A stretch of 64,000 nucleotides of DNA, taken from Ciborinia camelliae. Its lineage: Eukaryota > Ascomycota > Leotiomycetes > Helotiales > Sclerotiniaceae. Below are positions 10,577-23,720 of this stretch, piece after piece. Under the pieces are notes generated by a model. It did no database searches. It saw only the letters and a program-made list of their open reading frames with translations, and was not told the origin of the DNA. The number at the start of each line of letters is the position of its first letter. Within the stretch, counting starts at the first letter, position 1. The stretch is from assembly GCA_025890175.1 (NCBI GenBank), contig JANPYM010000010.1, positions 2,138,075 to 2,202,074 of the forward strand. The letters run 5' to 3'. The position numbers were made by a program, and so were the translations under genes.

Positions 10577-13500
10577 ATGGGAGAGGAGGGGATAGGATGG
10601 GATTAGGTTAAGATGGGATGGGAGGGGAGGGGCGGATGGGATTGGATACTGCCCGGCTGGGGTTAGATTGGATGGTTTACCATTTACAGTATTTAAGTAG
10701 GTACCTACCTCCACTTAATTATCTTACCTTAATATCAATGATTAATGATCAATCATTCCCAGGGTTTTATTATAAATTATCATTTACACTAGCTGGATTC
10801 TATAAATTTATATTCATTTTCATATCTCATCTCCACTCCCTCCCCTTCCCTTCCTCCCCCCCCCAAAAAGTACATTATGTATCCATGGGTTGTTTCATTC
10901 ATCATTATATCAAATATTCATAATTTCCATTTCCATTTCCATTTCTATCCGTCCGTCCACTATCTACTCATCATCATCGTCTCATCATCGTCTCATCATC
11001 GATAAATAAACCCATCAATAGCCGTCCGTCCACTTTATCCACTCCCACATCCACATCCATCCGGACAGCTACCTATGTAACTTCTAACTAACTTCTATAA
11101 TAATTCAGGTACTAATATACAATATATATTACACCCTTTCTTTCATTATTCTATCTACCTATCTACCCCATCTGCGTTAAAAAGTGACCTGAGCGTAGAA
11201 GGGTTGAGGAGATGGAGGGTTGAAGAGATGTAGAGATATAGAGATGTAGATAGGTAGAGTAGGAGAACGACTAGCTGGCCTGGATGGATGGGCTGGCTGG
11301 CCTAGATTTTAGGAGATGGAAGAGGGGGGGAGGGGAGAAGGGTGGGGAAGGGGGGAGTTTCATATATGTAGGTAGGTAGGTATGTACGGAGTACGAAGGA
11401 TCTAGGTAGGTAATCGTTTAATATTTCTACATTTGGCTTTTTTTTTTCTTTTTTGGAGGAGGTATTTGATGATTTAACGAGGTGACGAGGTGAGGAGAGA
11501 AGAGGAGAGGAGAGGGTTACATCAATCTCATCTCATCTCATCAATCTCATCTCCAAGACTCCCCTGATCTAATACAAGAAAGAATCTGATCCGAGAATTT
11601 GAGATCTCACTCCCTCACTCATTCATTCATCCATTCATCCATCCATTCATTCATTCATTCATTCATTATCCGGGCTTCTGGGCCCGCGTCTTACATCATG
11701 CATTATGCACTATGCACTATGCATTGTGCTGGTGAAGGGTTAGGTTAAGGGTAAGTACCTAAGTTTACAGAGTAGAGTAGAGGTTGATTATATGATATGA
11801 TATGATGTGATTGATGATGGCTATTAGGGAGGGGAGGAGAGGGGGAGGGAGGAGAGGGGTTTGGAATTCGGGGGGTTTGGAATTCGGGGGGGTTGTATTA
11901 TACTGGTATACTGGTATAGATGGTATAGTTATTGGAAGATAAAATAAACTATCTTCTTTTTATATATCTAGGTACTATTAATATTCTTGAGGTTGCTTGT
12001 ATAGGTAATAATAAGCTATCTAGACAATTCGAACTATACTCACGGTAGGTAGGTAGCTACTTACTTGATTACTAATATAATCTTATTAATACTATAAGGT
12101 ACCTAGTATTATATAAGTTTATAACATCTTTATCTTTTCTCTCTTATTAGCTAGCTTTCAAGCCTCGAGTTTCTCGAATACTGTACTTATGCATATGTAG
12201 GTATGTATGTATGTATATATGCATGTATGTACTTCGTACCTATCATAAGCAACCAGACCAAATACAACGCGGATCCATAGGTCAGCACTCGGTAGGTACT
12301 AGACTAGACTAGGTAGAGTAGCTGCTTGCTAATCGATTGCACTTGGATAGGTACTAGGTAGGTAGATATGATTAGTGAACATTACATTACATTACATTCC
12401 CTCCGCCCAGTTTCCCCGATAGATCCCATCATACAGACAGAGCACACCCCCTCCCTCCTATCTCGTATCATCTCAACGCCATCTCAACCCCCTCCTCCTC
12501 TCCCTCCAGGGCTTTGCATAAGAAAGCATAAGAAAGAACAAGAACCAGACAAGGTAAGGTAGGCCAAGCCAAGACAAGCCCAGGTCAAGGTATAATAAGA
12601 ACCCAGTACCCGGGACGGAATCTCACTTACATATACATATACAGAGTCCATACGAAGTACATATTTATATATTAAGGTGACATCCACATCACATCACATC
12701 GATGACAGTCACGTTGAAAACTGTAACATCGAATCGATCGCTACACCGCAAGATGACTGACTGACCGACGGACTTTCTTACATGTGGATGGTGTATTGTT
12801 CACCGATGGGAGCTTTCGCTTTTTTTTCTGGTAGGAGGTAAGGTAGGAGGTCAGAGGTAGGAGGTGAAAGGTGAGAGGGAAGAGGGAAGAGGGAAGAGGC
12901 GAAGATATTTGCACTTCTTTTTATTCTTTAACCCAAGCCAACTACAACAAATCTCTCTGGTCTTCCTTTCTTCTTCGCATAGTACTATGCAAAGTATATT
13001 ATATTCGGAGGACATGTAAAATCACATAATTCCATCCATCCATTCATTTATCCGCTCATCCAGACTTCACATTCCAGTATTATATTATTAAATCACCTCA
13101 CCTCACCTCACCTCAAATTCCTCATCTAGGACTTTCCTTTCCCTCATCATACGTACATCATAACTGACCCCTCTACATCTATTTACCTCTACCTCTACTC
13201 AACCTTCATTTTCTCTCCTCTCCAAGTTCTAGCCAAACTTATGGAATTAGATATTATATTATATCATATTATCATTGTCATTATCATTCCAATTCATATT
13301 AACCTAATATCTCTGTATACATATACAGATATATATCCTAGATCTCCCCCAGAATTCTCACTCTCCTTCTCCCTCTTCCTCTTCCTCTTCCTCTATAAAT
13401 AGACTATAAACATGAACATGAACATGCCGTATAGCATTTCCATCCATCGAAACTTCGACTTTATATTTCTATATTATCACTGCCATTTATCAGAGAGAGA

Positions 13501-14290
13501 AATAGATAGATCAACCCACCCCATCTAAACCCATCTCACATCTATCCCTCATCTCCAAAAGAAAATTCTCATTCTCAACTACAACTCTACTATATAAACA
13601 ATTCACTTCACTTCATCACTTCACTTCATCACCATCTAAAATCCAACATCTACACCGCCCATTACCCAGCCCCCAAGCAACTCAGCTTCCTTTCATTCTC
13701 ACATCGCCATCTCTAATCCCATTATCCCATCATTTTTAACCCGGCATACTATCTATCTTTATATCTATCTATTTCTCCTTCATATATACATACACACATA
13801 CACATATAAAAACAAGAATCTAGATCCTCCCCCCCTTCTCCCCTAAAAAAGAAAAATGGCGTTTCATCTCATTCATCCTTCATCTTCCTGTCCTTCTATT
13901 ACATTCTGCATATTCCGTACATTCAGTACATTAAACACTCACAAATCAAATCAAATCAAATCACCAAATCACCAAACAACCTTAACCATAACTATAGTCT
14001 CAACCTCACTCAACCTCAACCTCAACCTCAACCCATGAACTCCGATAATATACATATATGCAATGCAATAAATCCCCCCCCTTCCCCCTTCCCCCTTCCC
14101 CCAAACCCCAAGATAAAAACACCAGTAAGAACTAAGAAAGCCAGAAAGCCAGAAAACAAGCGAAACAAGTTCCTTACGGAGTCCGTGATGAAATATATAG
14201 ATATTAATTAGATAATAAACGAACTCACTCATCATGATTATGATTCATGAGCGTATGTTCAAGTTTCAAGTTACTTGAACCTATTCGTTT

Positions 14291-14355
14291 ATTCACTTAC
14301 CTATTTATTTATTTATTTATTTATTTATTGCTAGATAGATAGATAGATAGATACC
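14291..14355. repeat. TATT and GATA tetranucleotide arrays
   Basis: A TATT tetramer array is directly followed by a GATA array and a TAGATACC tail. Confidence 0.85.
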
Positions 14356-14944
14356 TAGATAGATACCTACAGTAGCTAGATACAAGTCCAGTCCAGGTCT
14401 TGGTTGGTAAAGGTACAGACGCATTACACAAAAAACCAAAACCGTACTCCTAGCAAAGCGCTAGATATCTCATCTTAGGTAAGGTAAGGTAGTAAGTATA
14501 ATCTAGGATACCTGATAAATCTACCTTTCTACCAATCTACCTGCCTACCAGCCTGCCCACCCCCATATAACCTAACCTATGTATGCATGAAATAGATATG
14601 TGAATGTAGATGTAGATGTTGATATAAATATCGATGTAAATATAACTACGCTACCCACCTAGTGGACAACGCACCTCCATCTCATTTATGTATTTATGTA
14701 TGCATTTATTTATTTCCTCCACATGAATAAGCCTAAGCCTAAGCTTAACCTTGTGCCTAAACCAGTGACCAGTGAGCGCACTGTAACACCACACCTATAA
14801 ACGAACGCACTTTACTTTCTTTCCCAGCTGTAACACACTTTCCACCACCCCCTTTTATGTATTTTGCACCTCCACCCTCTAACCCCCACCTTCCACCATC
14901 CATCATCCAATCCAACCTCTAACCTCTAACCTTAAATCTCAATT

Positions 14945-17900
14945 TCAAGTATCAAAAAGTCCCGCCACACCCTCCAAATCATCAATTGAATTCTTGATCT
15001 TCTTGCGTCCATCACTTTCAACAGGCCCTCTCATAAATGCCTCTTGCATCTTACTTCTCTCCTTCCTCACTACACCCACACTCTTTGAGATTCTTCCTTG
15101 TTCACTAATACTAACGCCCTTCAAATCCTTCAAAAGATCCAAGACCAACGCTCTCTGTTGTCTCTGTAGACCACCTTGTCTTCCCAATGATTCGATACAT
15201 TTATCCACTGCCTTCTCTTGGATTCCAGGTAAACTGAGGAGGATCTGTTTTGGGGTTCCTGTGAGGGGGCCATAGTAGTATAAAATCGATCCAATCAATT
15301 GAGCAAGATCTTTTTGGAGCTCTACGAAATAAGGCTCATTCAAAGATGAGATTGCTGCTTTGAGAACTTCGGTACTGATAAATTCTCTAATGGAGGAAGA
15401 GAGGGGCGAATCGTTACCCGAAGCAAAATCTGCGATGATTGATCGGAATACGCGGAGGACAATAACACAGCAGCGGGTATCTCGCATTCGGATCGCATGG
15501 GTTAGGAAAAGTAGTAAAGGTTCTAGAATAGCTGACGATGTAAGGCAGAATTTTCTCATGCTTGGATATGCGTTGGCTTGATTTTGCATGAACGCTTCTT
15601 TGGTCGAGTCGCGCCCCGCTGGCGTGCTTCCGACATCTGACAAATGATTAGTTCTGGAGGTATATGGGAAATTCCTAGGTAATTTACTTGGTCTTGCTGG
15701 GTCGAGGAACGCAGCAATCATCATGACGGCTGCATTTGTCAACTGTCGCAAGATGCTCTCTTCCTTCATCTCCTCAGTTAAAGTGTCTTCATCTGCAGGA
15801 ACCACCTCCTTATGAGACAGTCTTTCCCATTCGGAACTGCACTTGGCGTCCATTTGAGTGAAACAAGATGCCAATATGGGAGGCACGAAATGGGATCGAA
15901 CTTCGACGGGACAATCATCCACCATAAGTCGTACGGCACTCAACAGAGCAACAAGTTGATGTGAAGACAGGCAATGGGCGTTTGCGAATAGAGCATGCGC
16001 CAGTGGCCCGGGAAGCTCACTGAACCCATAAAAGTCTACATCCAAATGGCTCATGGAATAGAGAATTGAGTAACACGACTCTCGTACGGTACGAATTGAG
16101 CCTCGTATGGATGATGCAAGACCCTCCATGGTAGATTTAGTACCGGTCACTCTAGCATAGAAGTCGTCTTTACTTCCAACAGATATTCCAGCTTGCCAGA
16201 AGCGATCTGTTAGAATCCGGCCGACAATAGGTGCCATCTCTGGAGGAAGTTCATTCCAATTTGCGGGATTGTGGAACGCGTGTGCATGACTAGAAGTAGA
16301 AGGATTAGCAAAATGATTACACAAGGATTTTGAACCCACCTTAGGAATTTTAGAAGATTTGGTAGTATGATGGGCAATGCATCTCGCCATAAAGTGCAGG
16401 AATTTTTATAAGCAGGGCTTTCTTTCTCGATCTTTTCAGTTGAGCAGCCTAGAAACGATTTTGTAGTTCTTAATGGTAATGCCTGTTCTCAAATTAATAA
16501 CGATTTTATATGTCAAAAGATATTGGAAATACCTTCAATCTCTCTTCCATGTCCTTCTGTATCGATTGTGCCTCTGAGTCAAGCTGATACGTCGACCAAT
16601 CCTGAATCTCATGAACTCGTCTTGTGATAAGGAAGTCTTTTACGCGGTTCAATCCGAGTAGGTCACAGAACCCGGAGAAACTTTCAATTGCTGTATTCAT
16701 TTCTGAATCCTGCCAACTCATTTGCACAGGTGTGAGAAATCCTTTCAATTTCTGTAAACGGACCTCCGGCTCGATTTTCGACGTGCGGTGGCTGCCAAAA
16801 TTAGTATGGCATCTAGAACATTAATAGGCGAAAATAACATACATGATCGTGAACAAGAAGGTTTCATAAGATGTTTGGCGTTTTTTATCAAGATTTCTGG
16901 TAGAAATGATCTCATTGACCTTTGCTTGGAGCTGGTCATAGACGTCCTGCGATCTTTATTTAATAGACGTATATAGAAAATTTGAAGGAACTTACCAATA
17001 GTTGATCAGGCATTTTCCCGGCTAGTCGTTGCAACTCATAAGCAGACTCGGATTGTAGCTCTTTCACGGCTTCGGTATAAGCGGGGGCATTTGGATACTC
17101 CATAGGTTGTGTCATCAAAATGTGTTCTAGGACTTTAAGCATGAAGCCCACTTTCTTGTCCAAAGCAGTGGTTGAAAATGCGACGGCGAGCTGTATAATC
17201 CTCTTTCGAATTATTGGATCCTAGTGAAGAGATTAGACAAGCTTCGGAACGGTATGGTCACAACATACCTCGAACTTGAGCTCCAACAATCGTCCACACC
17301 AAGTTTCTAGGTTGTTCTCTATGTTTGTGCGCTCTTGCTCCTGTTATATGTCAGTTAAATTATCAACTACAATATCTCGTGTATGCTTACATCTCGTTGG
17401 GGATCGGAGCCATGTCCCACCCGCCATTTCATATATCCTTTAAGAGCTGCTTCTACTACAGTGAATTCTTTATCGACTCGTAGGATTGGTATCGAAGTTT
17501 TAGAATAATTTTCCGCTAAATTAAGGTTAATCATTTGTAACGTAAAAATGAAGAGGCTGTTCACCAGAAAACGCCGGACATCCGTCATAAAGATGCTGCA
17601 AAGAGTTATCAACTTGGCCTAATATATGATACAAGGCCTCGGATTGCTTTTGTCGAACTACAAGCTCTATGACTTGTGAGCAATATCGTCGATAGTTTCC
17701 AAGGAATGCATGTCTCTCTGGCTGCGTATCGATATCTTCCTTCAAAAAGAGATACTCGGGATCTTCGCTGTCATCTGACATGTTCTCATATCGAACAAGG
17801 CGTGAACTACAAAGTTCTAGAAGAGGTGCAATTAGAGGGGTTATGGTAGGAGATGCCCCAATGATTGGCGAGCGAAGTAGCTTTGTCCAGATGTGAATAA

Positions 17901-19206
17901 TAGGTATCGAAACGACAAGACTTTGACTTTGAGCAATGGCGAGAAAAAGGCTAAAAAGGTTAGGAAGATCGCAAGATTCGGGAATAGCGGAAACTCTAGA
18001 TTCAATGAATACTCCGAGATTTGACATCATCTGCATGAGGTCAGTAAGTTCAGGGGAGATCGTTAAAAATGTGTCAAACCTCAGAAAGCTTTTTGGCAAA
18101 TAAATACTTTTCATCATCAATATCATCGGCGTCTACTACAGACCATTGGAATAGGTTTCGTAGTAAACCAACCACTTCACTTGTATACATCGGGCATACA
18201 AGTTCTAAAAATTCCTCATCCGAAAAATGTGTACGAGAATAAAGTGCAAATAGAGCTTGAACAGACGCCTAAGAGATATTAGTCCTGTAAGCTCGTTTCA
18301 CGGGTGCTTTTTGGAACTTACCAGTTGTACTGGTGTACTAGACGTAGCGAGACATTTGCACATATATTGAACGCATTGGGCACTGGAGATAGCTCTTGGT
18401 ACGGTCCAGGGCACCACAGACTTGTAGACAGCCAATACTTTAACTGCACAACTCTGATACTCAGGGCTTGAAATGTCCAGCTGAAGGCACTGGCCAAGCA
18501 ATCCGCCAATTCTTACTAGCCAACCTTCATTTCCATGTCTCAAAACGGTACCTAACTGTCGATTGGGGAACGCTTCTGATAGCACAACTGCGGGTGTGAA
18601 AATTTCGACACAAGCTTTGCTCAAAACACCCTCTCGTAAAATGGTGACAGCATCTTCGCCATTAAAGACCTCATCGGAGAGGGTCTCGAGAACAAACAGA
18701 ACAAACTCCTTGTGAACTACAGGGCCTGGAAGCTCCCACAATTTCACAAGAAGCTTATCCATATCAGTCCACTCTGATCCCCAACTTCTTTTCGCAGCCT
18801 CCACCCAAATTTGTGCTGTCTTGTTTCGCAGATATAAGGGGTCATCTTGATCCAGATTCTCTGAGAGTTCAATGATCCATTGTCGCAGCGCACTTGCTTG
18901 CGCCTCCGAGTATGCTGCCCATTTATGTTTTATCGCATGCTCTATCAGAGACAGTGCATAGTGACGTACGACCGGCTCTTGGTGTTTGTCGCATGCTAAG
19001 ACAAAACCATGATAAGGAGCTTCGTCTTCGGTTTTGACATTCTCTAGGAAACTCGAGGCTTGTTGACGAGCCTGGTTGGAGGAATACGGATTATGGACAA
19101 GTTCAAGGGCTTCTTGGATTCGTCCTAATAGTAACATGTTCTCATTTGCTTGTGCGGCTGGTAAGTTGATGTCAGTTGTGCCATGCCCATTAGTAGAGCC
19201 GTTCAT
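14945..19206 (-). CDS. MSN5: exportin-5 / Msn5-type karyopherin
   Basis: The model has ten exons: 18322-19206, 18080-18268, 17565-18030, 17391-17515, 17269-17340, 16996-17220, 16843-16946, 16533-16791, 16340-16482 and 14945-16289. It gives 1,270 residues, close to the usual length of Msn5/XPO5 (about 1,200). The N terminus (about 20-120) shows the importin-beta-like start, with helices around FLENVKTEDEAPYHGFVLAC and HYALSLIEHAIKHKW, followed by an exportin-1-type helical domain (AQIWVEAAKRSWGSEW). The C-terminal half is continuous alpha-solenoid. In this family the protein exports folded or phosphorylated cargo, or small structured RNA, from the nucleus with Ran-GTP. All nine introns are 48-53 bp with consistent phase. 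The donor at 18079 (GTTTGA) is weak. No regulatory site was recognised. Confidence 0.88.
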
Positions 19207-21561
19207 GGTGACCTATTACTGTATGATGAGAAGCAAGAAAGCCTTGCAGATTCTTAGAATTTATTGCTCAAGCCAAGTACACCCGTCTTTCTAAGAAGAG
19301 TCTCGAATTATATGATGTGATGTGATATGATCTGATCTGACCAGGCCCAACTTTATGTATCTAGGTATGAGTTGTTGAATGGGACAAGGAGCTTTATCGA
19401 ATCTGCTTGAAAACACCGGAGCTGTTGGAGTGAAGGAAGTCAATGAGAATTACAATAAAAGTGAGAGCGAGAGGTTTTGTTTTGCGTCAGCGGTAATTAA
19501 AGAAGGTACAGGATGTCGGTATTTAAATAAAAATCTTCGTGTGCTGAGTTTCATTCGTGAATATTGTACATGTACAGTAGAAAGAAGATTGAGGTAAATA
19601 CTAAAGATGAAGATGAAGATGAAGATATACCTAGTGTAGGCAAAGAGGTACTCCAGCTGCAGGTGGTGAATCCATCCAGCCTTCTTCTCTGGCCTGGCCT
19701 GGTTTTCAGAGTTCGCTGCAGCCTTGCGGACCCACCCAATCAATCACCTGCTTCCGCTTATATAATCACTACTCGGTACATCCGCTAATGCTAACGCCAC
19801 CCCATCCCTCACCCTACCTAGTATCCCATGCACCACAAATCATCTCAGATCCTGGCTACCGGTATAGGGGTAATAAGTCTTTAATAACATCAATTCACTA
19901 TCCAGGCCTGTGGTACAAAAAGGCTAAAATGGTATTGATTTAAGAAAATGCTCACAATAAAACTTGATTGAGTAGTAACCTTACAACTGGTACCATTACA
20001 GCTGCGACATTGGAAGTTCTTTGTACGGACTGCTTTCCTAATAAACTTTCCTTGATTTTATGTCCTCCTTCCAGCTTTCTCTCTCTCTCGCCCCCTCTCT
20101 CTCCCTCTGTGTGTGTGTTTTCGCTGTTGTTCCTTGGCTGTGCTACTTTCCCTTCTCTTGCTGTACCTGTCACCTTTCGTGGATGCTCAACCTTCCCATG
20201 CTTATGTCTTATGTGATATTCTCTATTGAGAGACTATCTGTACTAGACAGTATCTGGGATAGTGGTTCGCTCATTTACATTATCAGCTCGCCCCAATTGT
20301 GTGCAGCAAGTACCCCAACTGTCAAGTGTAGCAGGTACATGGTAGTATCATCGCTTCCATAAAGCGTATTTACTAGAGAATGTTTAGGAGTGAAGATAGA
20401 AAATCCATCATGTGAGTAACAGCTGTTATATGGATGCTCGCAACCCGATATATTACAATCTATTCCAATATAAAGTCTAATGAGAACGAGGCGAGATTGA
20501 ATGGAACGAACACCTTCCAATAACCTAAAATCTACAGCTTTATCACGTCATCGTAGTCTATTTATCAGCTTGTTGCGAATTGAAATTTCAGGTTTATCAA
20601 ACACTTAATTAAATCCCACTGAGTAAATACAAGTATCATCCAGCAAATAGCAAAGGCTCTTGGTTTATACATCAGACAGTACATTGCTTGACTTTGGTTT
20701 TGGTTTCGTGCTCTCATCTGTCCATGATTCTGTGGTGGATAAGCCAAGAGCAAGAAAGCTCCCTCATATTGTTGATCTATCTAGAACTTCGGTCGGGGAA
20801 GTGGGAGTCCGGTAATTCGATACCATTCTGAGGTTTATACTTTAAAGACCACACATAGCAGTCTTGATTCATCACATACATACCTCTCAGCCCAGTAGGC
20901 CCAGATACTCGGCCGCGATAGTTTTTGTGGTCGCACCTGAGAAATATTTTCAACAGCTATTCTTAACAGCAGATGCCGATTAGAATATCTCGAGGAAGAT
21001 GATCGACTCTATTCTTGGCACATCTAATCTCAGCTTTCTTCTTGTCCCCATAATATCCCCAGGTAAATGGCCAACACACACACATATATAGTACTCCGAC
21101 ATATTTTCCCCGTTCATAAAAACACTGAAGCAATAAGATTGATACACACCAACATATTAAAGACGCCCAAAGAATAACCCGCAATATCATTGGAGAAGTA
21201 GATAGTGCAATATCAAATTAGTTTCATCAACGCCATGGCAAATTTACAAGTCCCTTCATATCGAGTTTTGCTATATATGTCTGTATCGACGCTCTCTGAA
21301 TTGTCCAAAATGATTAGAAAGATTGGGAAATACAAAGCTAGGTACTAAATGCACCATAAATCAAATCCCCAAGCATAAATGAATTCTCATTCGAATTTAT
21401 ATTCTAGCTTTTCATCATATACACAACTGAAAGGATTTCTCGAAAACATCCCAAATCAGATCGTTAAACTCAAAATATAACCAACCAATCATACCCTACA
21501 ATTTCTCAAACCGCCAGCCCATCCACCATATCCCCCCCAAAAAGAACAAAAGAAATATAAT
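19207..21561. other. intergenic region, no gene recognised
   Basis: There is a CT/GT-rich simple tract at about 20080-20125 (CTCTCTCTCGCCCC to TGTGTGTGTTTT). No other structure or protein-like frame was seen. Short open frames here lack domains, hydrophobic segments or splice support. Confidence 0.6.
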
Positions 21562-21706
21562 CAGAAATAGAGAGAATCGAACTCCTATCTCCCACACTTT
21601 CGTTAGAGCGACCAAAGGTCACTTCCAATATGCCCAAAGGCCGTGGTCAGATTCCTTCAATCACCCACACTGAGAAGTGAGTATTCTACCATTGAACTAT
21701 ATTTCC
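21562..21706 (-). tRNA. intron-containing tRNA-like gene (possible CUC anticodon)
   Basis: Read on the minus strand, the acceptor arms GGAAATA and TATTTCT pair over seven positions (one G-U). The D arm GTTC-AATGGTA-GAAT pairs. The A box TAGTTCAATGG fits TRGYNNARNGG and the B box GTTCGATTC fits GWTCRANNC. The anticodon stem CTCAC can pair with a GTGGG that lies after a 74-nt insertion (21597-21670) at the canonical 37/38 intron position, leaving loop TTCTCAT with anticodon CTC (Glu). Pol III-type T runs follow downstream (about 21530-21555). The D-arm sequence resembles tRNA-Gly, so this may be a mutated or decayed copy. One T-stem pair is mismatched. Isotype and function are uncertain. Confidence 0.5.
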
Positions 21707-21940
21707 GGTTTTTGCTTTGGATTTTGTTTTTTTGTTGCTATGGAGGGACTTGTTTACGGATTTATTGGATTGGATTGGATTGAATTGGGTTCAAGTGGAG
21801 TGGAAGTGGAGTGGAGGATAGGAGGACTATTCACTGCAAAGAAGAGCTTTTAGAAGTTTCTAGATTTGCTGCACTTCTTATTTTATGGAAATAGGTATCC
21901 ATCATCAATCTCAAATCCGAATCTTGACGTGCACCCGATC

Positions 21941-23720
21941 TTAATCAACTTGTGTTGCTACCTCTTGGTCATTACGTCTCCAACGTGATAATCGCACATT
22001 AACCAATAAGATACCCAGAAACATAACCAGCACCCATAGCAGGAAGAGTACGGATACCGTCCATGCCGTGCTAGTCCCGGAACTAACAACGGGTGCATCT
22101 TCGCCATCCCCACTTGTAGAATCGCCCGTGCCCGTTCCATTCACACTGGCAGCCGCCGCATCGATCGATGACCGGTACGCAATATAATTATCCGTCGTGA
22201 TCGTAGTCAATACACTATCCCCATCTACACTTGTAATAGTAATGGTTCCATATAAACTCATCATGCTCGCTTCGGACATGGCGCGCGAATTGAATGAGCC
22301 GACAATCGAGTTGATGGATGATACTTTGGCGGAATAGGATGGATCTGGGAGACCGTTAGGAAGTGTAGAGGCGGGTAAGATGGCGGAGGTGAATTTGGGC
22401 GTGGGCAGGGCTGGGTTCCGGTTGTAGACGTCGATGATGGGGCTGTTGGTGGCGAAGAGTTGGGAGGGCTCCGTCGTGGGACCTGGGTCGATGATGGAAG
22501 TTTCTGTGAGAGATGATTGAGATGAGGGTGGTGAGGATGATGGCGTATCTCCAAGGATTAGGGAGGAAAACTTGCATGTGACTTGGGAGCCAGAGATGGA
22601 TATGGTTGGGGTGTCGACATAGTACTGGAAATTGGTGTTGTTCTCAGGTCTATAAAGACTTAGTTCGTGGGATCAATTGATAGGGATATAGTAGAGAACA
22701 GAGATATGGGAAAGAGAGGGGTGAAGGAAGATTCTAGGCACGTACCTGTAACACCAATCGCTTCTAGTAGTGTTGGCTTGTATAGTGATTTGATCCCATC
22801 GGACTGGACCAAAATCCCACGTAGCTGATTTTTGTGTTTCGACTGCAAACAGTGCCTAGAGTTGGTTAGTTTATCTTTAAATCACACGGCATTGTAGTTG
22901 AGCCAGCTACTTACGGTCGTGAAGGGGCCTTGGCCAGAATGAGTTTCTAGTGATTACTCTTGTTAGCATACTCTGATTCTTCCATCAAAGGTAGCGAGGG
23001 AGAATCTGCCATGCGACTTACCATGTTCCTGGGGATTGAATACAGATCCATCAGAAAATTTTGTTTCACCAGCTTGTATACCCTCTTGGCCTCGCTCAAC
23101 ATTCCATGTCACATTATATATACCGGTTTTTTCATTCGTCAATTTGTATCGAGTGGTAATACGGTCTCCAGGATATACTGAATTTCTGTCAGCCCATTTT
23201 TGCAGAAAGATTAGTAAACCTAGGGAACGTACCTTGTAGAGGCTTATCAGCTTGCCAGTCGTGAGGTCTTTAATTCGATACAAATTTAGCTTTGTCTCTT
23301 TTAATGTTCTTGACCAACTCTCAGTCGATTTTTTAAAGTGAATGCTGGGTATAAAATGGAGAGAATACATACGTGCAGCAATACTCTAATCCAATGTAAA
23401 ACCACTCTCCAAAACTACCTTGATTTGCGACTGCTGTTTGAATCATCCCTTGATTATTCTGAAGTGCAGGCCAAATAGCTTGGACATTGCCTTGTATGAC
23501 TGGCGCCGTGGAGGAAGCAGGAACCACTTGAACGCTTTGAAACTGTTGAGTATTAGCTTTCTCTCGAACCAATAGATTCATAGAATAGAAGTAGCCAGCG
23601 TACCATAGTAATAGTCGCCTTTGGATCAAGAGAAATATAGAAGAAAGTGGCATTAATATCACTGGAAGCTCCAACTCTGACCCAAAGACCCCAGATTAAC
23701 AAGAATATCAAAATCATCAT
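21941..23720 (-). CDS. cell-surface protein, signal peptide and C-terminal TM
   Basis: The model has six exons: 23604-23720, 23373-23542, 23022-23185, 22915-22946, 22746-22855 and 21941-22649, giving 433 residues. The start at 23720 gives a signal peptide (MMILIFLLIWGLWVRVGA). The ectodomain carries IWPALQNNQG, WFYIGLEYCC, VYPGDRITTRYKL, YNVTWNVE and ATWDFGPVRWDQI, a beta-rich pattern found in uncharacterised secreted fungal proteins and loosely like the peptidase G1 fold. I saw no basis to claim protease activity. Next come a Ser/Pro/Thr-rich linker and a membrane helix near the C terminus (SVLFLLWVLVMFLGILLVNV), then a short basic tail. This is a type I membrane topology. The 187-bp second intron (23186-23372) is the weakest junction, because an extra small exon could lie inside it. 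Function is unknown. Confidence 0.72.

Larger units (their letters stand above)
6802..14944. other. 8-kb gene-poor microsatellite-rich region
   Basis: No coding sequence is supportable. The first 500 bp upstream of 6801 are ordinary promoter-like DNA. Beyond about 7.9 kb the sequence is dominated by TAGGTAGG/ACCTACCT patches, GAAT, GCAG, ATGG, ATTC, TATT and GATA arrays, purine-rich G tracts (11.3, 11.8, 12.85 kb) and polypyrimidine stretches. Open frames such as 13856-14038 and 7646-7958 have no protein-like features. A long non-coding transcript is possible but nothing in the sequence proves it. Confidence 0.7.

Noticed and set aside
13856..14038. 60-codon frame ending in LNLNLN
   Set aside because: The second half is a translated simple repeat and the rest has no protein-like features.
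14994..15581. Plus-strand frames opposite the exportin gene
   Set aside because: Antisense shadows of a well-supported minus-strand exon.
19968..20520. Several frames of 70-100 codons on both strands
   Set aside because: Built on CT/GT simple sequence, mutually overlapping, no recognised motif.
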